Notes under the pieces: generated by a model
Told to the model about the DNA's origin: nothing
The model's input: only the letters and a program-made list of their open reading frames with translations
Databases searched by the model: none
Part shown: positions 1 to 5,056 of the stretch, piece by piece
How the letters are laid out: the number at the start of each line of letters is the position of its first letter
Numbering within the stretch: position 1 is the first letter of the stretch
Program-made: the position numbers and the translations under genes
NCBI GenBank assembly: GCA_964631295.1
Contig: CAZVXI010000212.1
Span: 1 to 5,056 of the forward strand
Direction: 5' to 3'
Length of the DNA: 5,056 nucleotides
Source: CAZVXI01 sp964631295
GTDB lineage: Bacteria > Planctomycetota > Phycisphaerae > Phycisphaerales > SM1A02

Positions 1-277
1 CATCGTCGATGCAGATGGACAACGCGTCGAGCTCGAACTGGCCGAATCAGATGCGCCGCAAAACGTGCAGCGCGTCGGCTGGGCACTGGTTGCTGAGTTT
101 CCCGTCTCACTCGAACTTGCTGGCATCATCTTGCTGATGGCCATGTTTGGCGCTGTCGTGCTGGCACGCCGGCAGATCGAGATCGGCGAGGATGAACTCC
201 GCCGGGCTGCAGGTATGGGCGGCTACGCGCAGGACGCCATGGACGAGCAGGAACTGCCGGAAGGGGGCAGCGCATGA
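1..277 (+). CDS. nuoJ: NADH-quinone oxidoreductase subunit J (NuoJ), 3' end only
   Basis: C-terminal 91 residues of NuoJ, a membrane-arm subunit of complex I next to NuoA, NuoK and NuoH. The 5' part lies off the window; the first full codon begins at base 2. The fragment starts with a polar, acidic stretch (fragment residues 1-24). It then runs into the family's last membrane segment: VGWALVAEFPVSLELAG followed by IILLMAMFGAVVLARR, fragment residues about 36-55. The pattern F-x-x-x-L-E-L-A-x-(I/V)-L-L-x-A-x-x-G-A-x-x-L-A-R is typical of NuoJ C-termini. A charged tail of about 35 residues (RRQIEIGEDELRR, then a Gly/Glu-rich end PEGGSA) is probably cytoplasmic. The stop TGA (275-277) overlaps the nuoK start as ATGA. 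Identification rests on the last helix plus position directly before nuoK. A GTG at 65 is in frame but internal, not a start. Confidence 0.9.
   Translation, partial: IVDADGQRVELELAESDAPQNVQRVGWALVAEFPVSLELAGIILLMAMFGAVVLARRQIEIGEDELRRAAGMGGYAQDAMDEQELPEGGSA
259..267 (+). promoter_or_regulatory. Ribosome binding site for nuoK, inside nuoJ
   Basis: GGAAGGGGG ends 6 bases before the ATG at 274, so it is a G-rich Shine-Dalgarno-like stretch with good spacing. It lies within nuoJ, coding Pro-Glu-Gly-Gly near the end of the tail. It supports the start at 274 over the in-frame ATG at 334, which has no such stretch before it. Translation of nuoK is probably also coupled to termination of nuoJ through the ATGA overlap. 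Confidence 0.5.
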
Positions 278-633
278 TTGCAGATGCTCCGATGATGCTG
301 CTCGCGCAAGGTCAGCACTTCGACGAACTGACGATGGGCAGCTACCTCATCGTCAGTGCCGTGCTCTTCTCCCTCGGGTTGGTTGGGTTTCTTGCGCGGC
401 GCAATCTCATCGTTATGTTCCTGTGCACCGAACTCATGTTCCAAGGCGCAGCCATGGCGATGATCGCTGCCGGGCGCTACCACATGGATGTTTCCGGCCA
501 GGTATTCGTGATCTTCATTCTCACGATCGCGGCAGCCGAGGCAGCACTGGCGCTCGCATTGGTTGTCTTGCTCTATCGGCGGCGCGAGACGCTCGACTCT
601 GAAGCGTGGACGGAGTTGCGTGAAGCATCATGA
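274..633 (+). CDS. nuoK: NADH-quinone oxidoreductase subunit K (NuoK)
   Basis: NuoK (119 aa) is the small three-helix membrane subunit of complex I (ND4L type). It carries two glutamates of the proton path between the E-channel and NuoN. Seen here: helix 1 about residues 22-41, the cytoplasmic loop RRNLIVMF (R42, R43, N44), helix 2 with E53 in CTELMFQG, helix 3 with E89 in TIAAAEAALALALVVLLYRRR, then a charged tail. E53 and E89 align with E. coli E36 and E72 with the same spacing. The GQVFVIFILT stretch before helix 3 is also typical. The usual length is about 100 aa; the excess is an N-terminal extension of about 20 residues (MIADAPMMLLAQGQHFDEL). An in-frame ATG at 334 would give a canonical 99 aa, but the ATGA overlap with nuoJ and the G-rich stretch at 259-267 favour 274. 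The stop overlaps the nuoL start. MrpC-type antiporter subunits are related, but the gene order rules for Nuo. Confidence 0.96.
   Translation: MIADAPMMLLAQGQHFDELTMGSYLIVSAVLFSLGLVGFLARRNLIVMFLCTELMFQGAAMAMIAAGRYHMDVSGQVFVIFILTIAAAEAALALALVVLLYRRRETLDSEAWTELREAS
622..625 (+). promoter_or_regulatory. Weak ribosome binding site for nuoL, inside nuoK
   Basis: GAAG lies 4 bases before the ATG at 630 and 7 bases before the second ATG at 633. The spacing suits 633 better, so either methionine may be the true first residue; the proteins differ by one residue. A GGAG at 612-615 is too far upstream to serve well. The weak site suggests that nuoL translation depends mostly on ribosomes finishing nuoK, whose stop overlaps the start. 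Confidence 0.35.
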
Positions 634-2792
634 TGTCTGATGTGCTGACAAACCCTGCCACGCTGCTGCTCGCAGCTGATGACACGACGGCAAACACCGC
701 CGACTGGGCTGTCGCAGAGCCGGCGATGGGACTGGGCTGGGCAGGATTCATTCTCTTCCTGCCGATACTCTCGTTGATCCTCTGCGGACTTTGCGCCGCG
801 CTCAAGGTGAAGAACAAGGCGCCGGCATGGATCACAGTTGCCCTTCTCGGCGGCTCGTTCGCAACGGTGCTTGCGCTCTTCCTGCAGCATGAAAACCCCG
901 TCACCATCAGGCTCTTCGAGTGGTTCAATCTCTCCTGGGGTGAAGGCGATTCGCAGCGGTCGTTCATCGCAAACTTCAGCCTGTATGTCGACAAACTGAC
1001 GCTGCTGTGGATGCTGTTCGTCACCGGACTGGGCACACTCATCGCGCTTTACGCCAGCGAGTACATGGAGCACGATGTCAAACGCGGTTACGCGCGGTTC
1101 TTCGCCGGTGTGAGCGTGTTCCTGTTTGCGATGTCCTGCCTCGTGATGGGTGACAACCTCGTCATGCTCTACCTTGGCTGGGAGGGCGTTGGCTTCGCGT
1201 CGTACTGGCTCATCGGCTACTTCTATCAAAAGCCGTCTGCAGTGGCCGCGGCGAAAAAAGCATTCATCGTCAATCGCATCGGCGATCTGGGTCTGGCTCT
1301 CGGGCTGTATCTCATCTGGCATGCGTTCGGCACTGTCGAATATGCAGTACTGTTTGACATCCTCAAGGGTGGCGAGCACACATCTGAAGCAGGCGGCTGG
1401 TCGGTCACGCTGATTCCATATCTGCTGATGCTCGGCGCGTTCGGGAAGAGCGCGCAGCTCCCGCTGTATGTCTGGCTGCCGGATGCGATGGAAGGCCCAA
1501 CGCCTGTTTCCGCACTGATTCATGCGGCCACGATGGTGACAGCCGGCGTGTACCTGATCGCGCGGATGATTCCCGTCTTCATGCTTGATCCGATATCGCT
1601 CCAGGTCGTCGCGTGGGTCGGCGGGCTGACGGCACTTTTTGCTGCGACGATCGGCATGGCCCAGTACGACATCAAGCGCATCATGGCGTACTCGACTGTC
1701 TCGCAGCTTGGCTACATGTTCCTCGGACTCGGCGTGCTGACAAGTTACGGCGCCGCGTACCACGTGTTCACCCACGCGTTCTTCAAAGCCGTGCTGTTCC
1801 TCACCTGTGGGGCCATCATGCACGGCTTCGCGGGGCAGCTTGATCTGCGCAAGCTCTCCGGACTGCGGCACATGCCCGGCTGGCGCATCGTCAGTTGGAC
1901 GATGTTCTACGGTTGCCTGTGCCTGATTGGGTTCCCGTACATCACCAGCGGGTTTTACTCAAAGGACATGATCATGGCCGAGGCGTTTGTTACGCCCGGT
2001 CCGGGTTTCGTTGCGCTGGGCGTGATTGCACTGCTCACGGCGCTGCTGACCGCCTATTACACGTTCCGCGTGTGGTTCCGTGTGTGCGCGGGCCCGGAGC
2101 ATTATGAGATGGGCGATGATCATCATGGCGATGATGAACATGACGACGACGGGCATGATGATCACGGGCATGACAAGCCACACCCGCCGCGATTCGCGAT
2201 CAACTTTGTGCTTGTGGCGATTACCATCGGCGCAGCGCTTGCCATTATTCCGTATTACAATGGTTGGGTGCAGAGCATGGTCGCAGGTTCATCTGCAGCG
2301 CCCGGCCTGCCGCACGAGCATCACGCAGATGGTGGCTTCTTCAGTGATCCACACAAATGGATGCCGCTCGTTGCAAGCATCACCACACTGCTGGGTCTTG
2401 CTCTGGCCTGGTTCCTCCACCTTGCAAACCGTGATGCAGCCGATGCACTGCGAACGCGATTGTTGAGCAATCCCATCGCGGCCTGGCTGCCCACCGCGAT
2501 GGAGAACAAGTGGTACGTGGATGAAATCTATGAGGCCCTCATTCGCCAGCCGCTGTGGGTGTTCGGCAAGATCTTCTTCGGGCTCGATCGCGGGTACGAC
2601 GCGGGTATCGTCAACGGCATCGGCCGTATTCCTCGTATGTTGGCGCGCGCATTCCAGCCGCTGGTGAACGGGCAACTGCAGTCGTACGCAGTTTCGATGG
2701 CGGGCGGCGTCGCGCTCGTGACGGTGCTCGTTGTTCTGTTCATGCCGCAACTGGCGAACCTCTTTGACGCATGGTTCGGGGGGACTGGCTGA
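630..2792 (+). CDS. nuoL: NADH-quinone oxidoreductase subunit L (NuoL)
   Basis: NuoL (720 aa) is the distal antiporter-like subunit of complex I (ND5 type), which pumps protons and carries the lateral helix. E. coli NuoL is 613 aa. The N-terminal antiporter domain covers about residues 105-160 and the main antiporter domain about 175-465. Functional residues seen, with presumed E. coli equivalents: E185 in DNLVMLYLGWEGVG (E144), K273 in GKSAQLPLYVWLPDAM (K229), K349 in DIKRIMAYST (K305), H378/H382/K386 in HVFTHAFFK (H334/H338/K342) and K445 in SGFYSKDMI (K399). The C-terminus has ENKWYVDEIYEALI, an amphipathic stretch matching the lateral helix, and a final membrane segment about residues 690-708. 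The extra length is an N-terminal extension of about 34 residues before helix 1, a His/Asp-rich loop (496-518) and a His cluster (562-566). An in-frame ATG at 726 would remove the extension, but the overlap with nuoK favours 630 or 633. MrpA is a relative but is ruled out by context and the lateral helix. Confidence 0.97.
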   Translation: MMSDVLTNPATLLLAADDTTANTADWAVAEPAMGLGWAGFILFLPILSLILCGLCAALKVKNKAPAWITVALLGGSFATVLALFLQHENPVTIRLFEWFNLSWGEGDSQRSFIANFSLYVDKLTLLWMLFVTGLGTLIALYASEYMEHDVKRGYARFFAGVSVFLFAMSCLVMGDNLVMLYLGWEGVGFASYWLIGYFYQKPSAVAAAKKAFIVNRIGDLGLALGLYLIWHAFGTVEYAVLFDILKGGEHTSEAGGWSVTLIPYLLMLGAFGKSAQLPLYVWLPDAMEGPTPVSALIHAATMVTAGVYLIARMIPVFMLDPISLQVVAWVGGLTALFAATIGMAQYDIKRIMAYSTVSQLGYMFLGLGVLTSYGAAYHVFTHAFFKAVLFLTCGAIMHGFAGQLDLRKLSGLRHMPGWRIVSWTMFYGCLCLIGFPYITSGFYSKDMIMAEAFVTPGPGFVALGVIALLTALLTAYYTFRVWFRVCAGPEHYEMGDDHHGDDEHDDDGHDDHGHDKPHPPRFAINFVLVAITIGAALAIIPYYNGWVQSMVAGSSAAPGLPHEHHADGGFFSDPHKWMPLVASITTLLGLALAWFLHLANRDAADALRTRLLSNPIAAWLPTAMENKWYVDEIYEALIRQPLWVFGKIFFGLDRGYDAGIVNGIGRIPRMLARAFQPLVNGQLQSYAVSMAGGVALVTVLVVLFMPQLANLFDAWFGGTG
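2115..2183 (+). repeat. His/Asp-coding low-complexity tract in nuoL
   Basis: Codons for residues 496-518 of NuoL give 7 His, 10 Asp and 1 Glu in 23 positions, built almost only from GAT/GAC, CAT/CAC and GGC/GGG. At DNA level the tract is imperfectly repetitive: ACGGGCATGA occurs at 2149-2158 and again at 2164-2173, a 15-base (five-codon) offset, so it may have grown by slippage or small duplications. It falls in the loop after FRVWFRV, between helices 13 and 14. Flanking arginines and the NuoL fold place that loop on the cytoplasmic side. The composition could bind divalent metals, but no function is shown. Confidence 0.8.
2778..2784 (+). promoter_or_regulatory. Ribosome binding site for nuoM, inside nuoL
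   Basis: GGGGGGA ends 7 bases before the ATG at 2792, a purine run at good Shine-Dalgarno spacing, though not a perfect AGGAGG. It codes for the last residues of NuoL. It decides the nuoM start: the upstream in-frame ATG at 2771 has no purine-rich stretch before it. Confidence 0.5.
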
Positions 2793-4495
2793 TGGCGCCG
2801 TTGTTGCTTCTGCTCATTCCGATCGCTGCCGCGGTGCTGATCGTTTTCGCGCCCGCCCGGCAGGCGAAGTGGATCGCATTGTTTGCGACGACCGCTGCGT
2901 TCACCTTCAACGTGATGCTGGCGTGGTCGTTCGAGCAGTGGGGCACCGCTCATTTCGGCCTCGAAGCAAGTTACCCGATTCTTGAACAGTTCGATCTTTC
3001 GCTGCGATTCGGCGTGGATGCGGTGTCGATGTGGCTCACGCTGCTGACAACGCTGCTCATGCCGCTGTGCATCTGGGGATCCTTCACTGCCGTGCAGACA
3101 CGACTGCGGGAATACTACGGCTGGATGCTGGTGCTGCAGGCGGCGATGGTTGGCGTGTTCCTGGCGCGCGACATCATCTTCTTCTACATCTGCTTCGAGC
3201 TCACGCTCGTGCCGATGTACTTCCTGATCGCAATCTACGGCGGCGCGAATCGCAGTTACGCAGCGATCAAGTTCTTCGTCATCACGTTCACTGGCTCGCT
3301 GATGACGCTCGCCGGCTTGCTTTACATTGCCTGGCAGTATTCGCTGACGGCCGGCATCTGGACGTTCGACATCGCTCTGCTCACGGAGTTCGCTGCGACG
3401 ACGCTCAACGCAACGCAGCAGTTGTGGCTGCTGCTGGCGATGATGATCGGCTTCGGCGTGAAGGTGCCGCTCTTTCCCGTCCACACATGGTTGCCACTCG
3501 CGCACACCGAAGCGCCAACGGCTGGATCTGTCATCCTCGCAGGTGTATTGCTCAAACTCGGCACGTACGGCCTGTATCGTTTCGTGCTTCCGATGGTGCC
3601 GACCGGCCTGCTCGAACAGACTTCGTTCTTTGGCTGGGAGTTCATCCCCGTCCAACTCATCGCGTATCTGGCGATCATCGGCATCATCTACGCAGCGCTC
3701 ATCTGCTGGGTGCAGGATGATGTCAAGAAGCTCGTCGCATACTCTTCGGTCAGCCACCTGGGCTTCTGCGTGCTTGGGCTGTTCGCGCTCAATCCGCTGG
3801 GCGCGCAGGGGTCACTGCTCTACATGCTCAACCATGGCCTTTCCACCGGCGCGTTGTTCTTCCTCATCGGCATGATCTACGAGCGATACCACACGCGCGA
3901 TATGAACGCGATGAGCGGTCTTGGGCGCAAGATGCCCATCTGGGCGTTCTTCATGGTGTTCTTCGTGCTCTCATCCGTCGGCCTGCCGGGCCTCAACGGG
4001 TTTGTCAGTGAGTTTCTCTGCCTGATCGCAGCATTCACATCCACGGCCGACAATGCCGCGTACCCGGGTATGCTCGGGCCGTGGTATGCGCTGATCGCAG
4101 GCTCGGGCATGATCCTCGCCGCGATGTACCTGCTCATCATGGTCGGTAAGGTTGTTTTCGGCCCGCTGAAGGAACCGCCGGTGCATGGCCACGATGATGC
4201 CCTCAAACTCCCTGCCGACCTCACATGGCGCGAGATCGGCGTGCTGACTCCGCTGGCTATTCTGTGTGTCTATCTCGGCCTGCAGCCGACGCCGATTATG
4301 GACTCCATGCAAGGTTCGGTTGAAGCAACGCTCGCGGCCTATCCCGATGCAGTCCGCGAGAAGCTTGCTGAACACGAAGCACGTGCGGCGATCGAAGAAA
4401 CATCAGTGCCCTTTGCAGAAGACGTCCGGTTCGCGCTCACTGATGATGGTGCCGCGGCGCCGCAGCAGGAGGGAGGCAGCGATGTCGATGGCTGA
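2792..4495 (+). CDS. nuoM: NADH-quinone oxidoreductase subunit M (NuoM)
   Basis: NuoM (567 aa from this start) is the middle antiporter-like, proton-pumping subunit of the complex I membrane arm (ND4 type). E. coli NuoM is 509 aa. Residues seen, with presumed E. coli equivalents: E136 in FELTLVPMYFLIAIYGG (E144), K224 in GVKVPLFPVHTWLP (K234), K255 in GVLLKLGTYGLYRF (K265), H322 in VAYSSVSHLGF (H322), H348 in LNHGLSTGALFF (H348) and E407 in LPGLNGFVSEF (E407). The order and spacing match NuoM, not NuoL or NuoN; the TM12 acidic residue is diagnostic. Start choice: ATG at 2792 overlaps the nuoL stop as TGATG and follows a purine run, giving MAPLLLLLIPIAAA, a normal NuoM start. The ATG at 2771 would add seven polar residues (MVRGDWL) and is less likely. 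The last helix ends near residue 502; a 65-residue acidic tail follows. A small HGHDD motif (465-469) sits in the loop before the last helix. Confidence 0.96.
   Translation: MAPLLLLLIPIAAAVLIVFAPARQAKWIALFATTAAFTFNVMLAWSFEQWGTAHFGLEASYPILEQFDLSLRFGVDAVSMWLTLLTTLLMPLCIWGSFTAVQTRLREYYGWMLVLQAAMVGVFLARDIIFFYICFELTLVPMYFLIAIYGGANRSYAAIKFFVITFTGSLMTLAGLLYIAWQYSLTAGIWTFDIALLTEFAATTLNATQQLWLLLAMMIGFGVKVPLFPVHTWLPLAHTEAPTAGSVILAGVLLKLGTYGLYRFVLPMVPTGLLEQTSFFGWEFIPVQLIAYLAIIGIIYAALICWVQDDVKKLVAYSSVSHLGFCVLGLFALNPLGAQGSLLYMLNHGLSTGALFFLIGMIYERYHTRDMNAMSGLGRKMPIWAFFMVFFVLSSVGLPGLNGFVSEFLCLIAAFTSTADNAAYPGMLGPWYALIAGSGMILAAMYLLIMVGKVVFGPLKEPPVHGHDDALKLPADLTWREIGVLTPLAILCVYLGLQPTPIMDSMQGSVEATLAAYPDAVREKLAEHEARAAIEETSVPFAEDVRFALTDDGAAAPQQEGGSDVDG
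4467..4476 (+). promoter_or_regulatory. Strong ribosome binding site for nuoN, inside nuoM
   Basis: AGGAGGGAGG holds a perfect AGGAGG (4467-4472) 9 bases before the ATG at 4482, plus a second GGGAGG (4471-4476) 5 bases before it. This is the best Shine-Dalgarno sequence in the window. It favours ATG 4482 over the in-frame ATG at 4488 (15 and 11 bases away). It codes Gln-Glu-Gly-Gly near the nuoM C-terminus. Confidence 0.75.
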
Positions 4496-5056
4496 CAAAC
4501 TCTTCCTGCTGATTCCGGAGATCATCCTCTTCGCTGCTGCGGTCATGGTGTCGATCATGGGCCTCTCACGCGGCAAGGCGATCCGCGACTTCGTGCCCGG
4601 CTTCACCGCACTCGCGCTCATCGCAGCAATGATCGCTGTTCCACTCGTCTACACACCCGAAGCGATCGCCAACTCTGACCTGCTGATGCCGAGTCTCGGC
4701 AAGTATGTGAAGGTCGTCGTGTGCGCGATCGGCGTGATTCTCGTCATGATCAACAGCGGCATCGCCGACCGTCGCCTGGAGGAAGCATTCCAGTCCGGCC
4801 GCGCCCCGTTCGATCCAATGCGCGTCACACGCGGCGAGTTCTTCAGCTTCTTCCTGCTCTCGCTCATCGGCGTCATGCTCTGCTGCAGCGCAACCGACCT
4901 CATCTGGCTGTTCCTCGCGCTCGAGCTCACTTCGCTGCCCACCTACGTGATGGTTGCGATGAGTCGCGGCACCCGCCGCGCGCAGGAAGCTGCGATGAAG
5001 TATTTCTTCCTCGGCGCGCTGTCGGCTGCAGTCTTCCTGTACGGCTTTGCGATGCT
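4482..5056 (+). CDS. nuoN: NADH-quinone oxidoreductase subunit N (NuoN), 5' part only
   Basis: First 191 residues of NuoN, the antiporter-like complex I subunit nearest to NuoK (ND2 type). The frame is open to the window edge; E. coli NuoN is about 485 aa, so well over half is missing. The start ATG at 4482 overlaps the last 14 bases of nuoM and follows a strong Shine-Dalgarno; the product begins MSMADKLFLLIPEIILF. Membrane segments are visible at about residues 7-25, 37-53, 72-91, 120-136, 139-157 and from 173 on. E148 in LFLALELTSLPTYVM corresponds to the TM5 glutamate (E. coli E133). K173 in AMKYFFLGALSAAVFLYGF, 25 residues later, corresponds to E. coli K158 with identical spacing. A charged, Arg-rich loop (about 95-119) separates helices 3 and 4 and is probably cytoplasmic. 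The full channel, including the later lysines, cannot be judged here. Confidence 0.94.
   Translation, partial: MSMADKLFLLIPEIILFAAAVMVSIMGLSRGKAIRDFVPGFTALALIAAMIAVPLVYTPEAIANSDLLMPSLGKYVKVVVCAIGVILVMINSGIADRRLEEAFQSGRAPFDPMRVTRGEFFSFFLLSLIGVMLCCSATDLIWLFLALELTSLPTYVMVAMSRGTRRAQEAAMKYFFLGALSAAVFLYGFAM

Noticed and set aside
147..602. 151-codon + strand frame across nuoJ/nuoK
   Set aside because: Both nuoJ and nuoK are clearly coding in other frames here. The product is Arg/Ala/Cys-rich with no recognisable domain.
573..1871. 432-codon open frame on the minus strand opposite nuoL
   Set aside because: It lies wholly antisense to well-conserved nuoL codons. Its product is rich in Arg, His, Glu and Gln with no recognisable domain, which is typical of the reverse complement of a GC-rich membrane protein gene.
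2149..2173. Short direct repeat as a possible insertion footprint or target duplication
   Set aside because: The 10-base repeat with a 15-base offset stays in frame within the His/Asp tract and is explained by reuse of the same codons; there are no inverted ends or inserted element.
3031..3720. 229-codon + strand frame inside nuoM, rich in His, Arg and Ala
   Set aside because: It is an out-of-frame reading of nuoM. The nuoM frame shows continuous family motifs across the whole stretch, and the alternative product has no motif or ribosome site.
2528..3757. 409-codon open frame on the minus strand opposite nuoL/nuoM
   Set aside because: It is the same kind of shadow: highly charged, low-complexity product, no family resemblance, and it spans the junction of two certain genes on the other strand.
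630..4495. Possible Mrp-type Na+/H+ antiporter operon instead of complex I
   Set aside because: MrpA and MrpD resemble NuoL and NuoM/N, but the J-K-L-M-N order, the NuoL lateral helix, the two NuoK glutamates and the NuoM TM12 glutamate identify complex I.
4881..4886. Adjacent cysteines (C134, C135) in NuoN as a possible metal or redox site
   Set aside because: They sit within a predicted membrane segment with no partner Cys nearby, and complex I antiporter subunits carry no cofactors.

Overview
The window is a continuous stretch of the membrane-arm part of a bacterial respiratory complex I (NADH:quinone oxidoreductase, nuo) operon. All genes are on the + strand, in the order nuoJ (3' end only), nuoK, nuoL, nuoM, nuoN (5' part only). 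The order J-K-L-M-N and the conserved ion-channel residues of each subunit make the identification firm. Nothing lies between the genes. Every junction is an overlap: ATGA for nuoJ/nuoK, ATGATG for nuoK/nuoL, TGATG for nuoL/nuoM, and 14 bases for nuoM/nuoN. I see no RNA gene, mobile element, CRISPR array, promoter or terminator. The peripheral-arm genes and the operon promoter would lie upstream, outside the window.

How the genes work together: in complex I, NADH oxidation and quinone reduction in the peripheral arm drive ion translocation through the membrane arm. NuoJ and NuoK sit near the quinone end and form the E-channel and central polar axis. NuoN, NuoM and NuoL are the three antiporter-like subunits, and NuoL is distal, with a long lateral helix running along the arm. 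The key residues are all present: the two NuoK glutamates (E53, E89), the TM5 glutamates (NuoL E185, NuoM E136, NuoN E148), the TM7 lysines (NuoL K273, NuoM K224), and the TM12 ion-pair residue (NuoL K445, NuoM E407). The complex therefore looks functional.

Organism: a moderately high-GC bacterium (about 60% by eye). The subunit style suggests Planctomycetota, possibly the Phycisphaerae: NuoK with CTELMFQG, N-terminally extended NuoK and NuoL, an enlarged His/Asp-rich NuoL loop, and an acidic NuoM tail. This is an impression from family resemblance, not a proof; a BLAST of NuoK or NuoL would settle it.

This is a core housekeeping region. I found no undescribed system. The points worth a second look are lineage-specific additions to conserved subunits: a 23-residue His/Asp tract in NuoL, a second His cluster in NuoL, extra N-termini on NuoK and NuoL, a long acidic tail on NuoM, and the fully overlapping gene layout.
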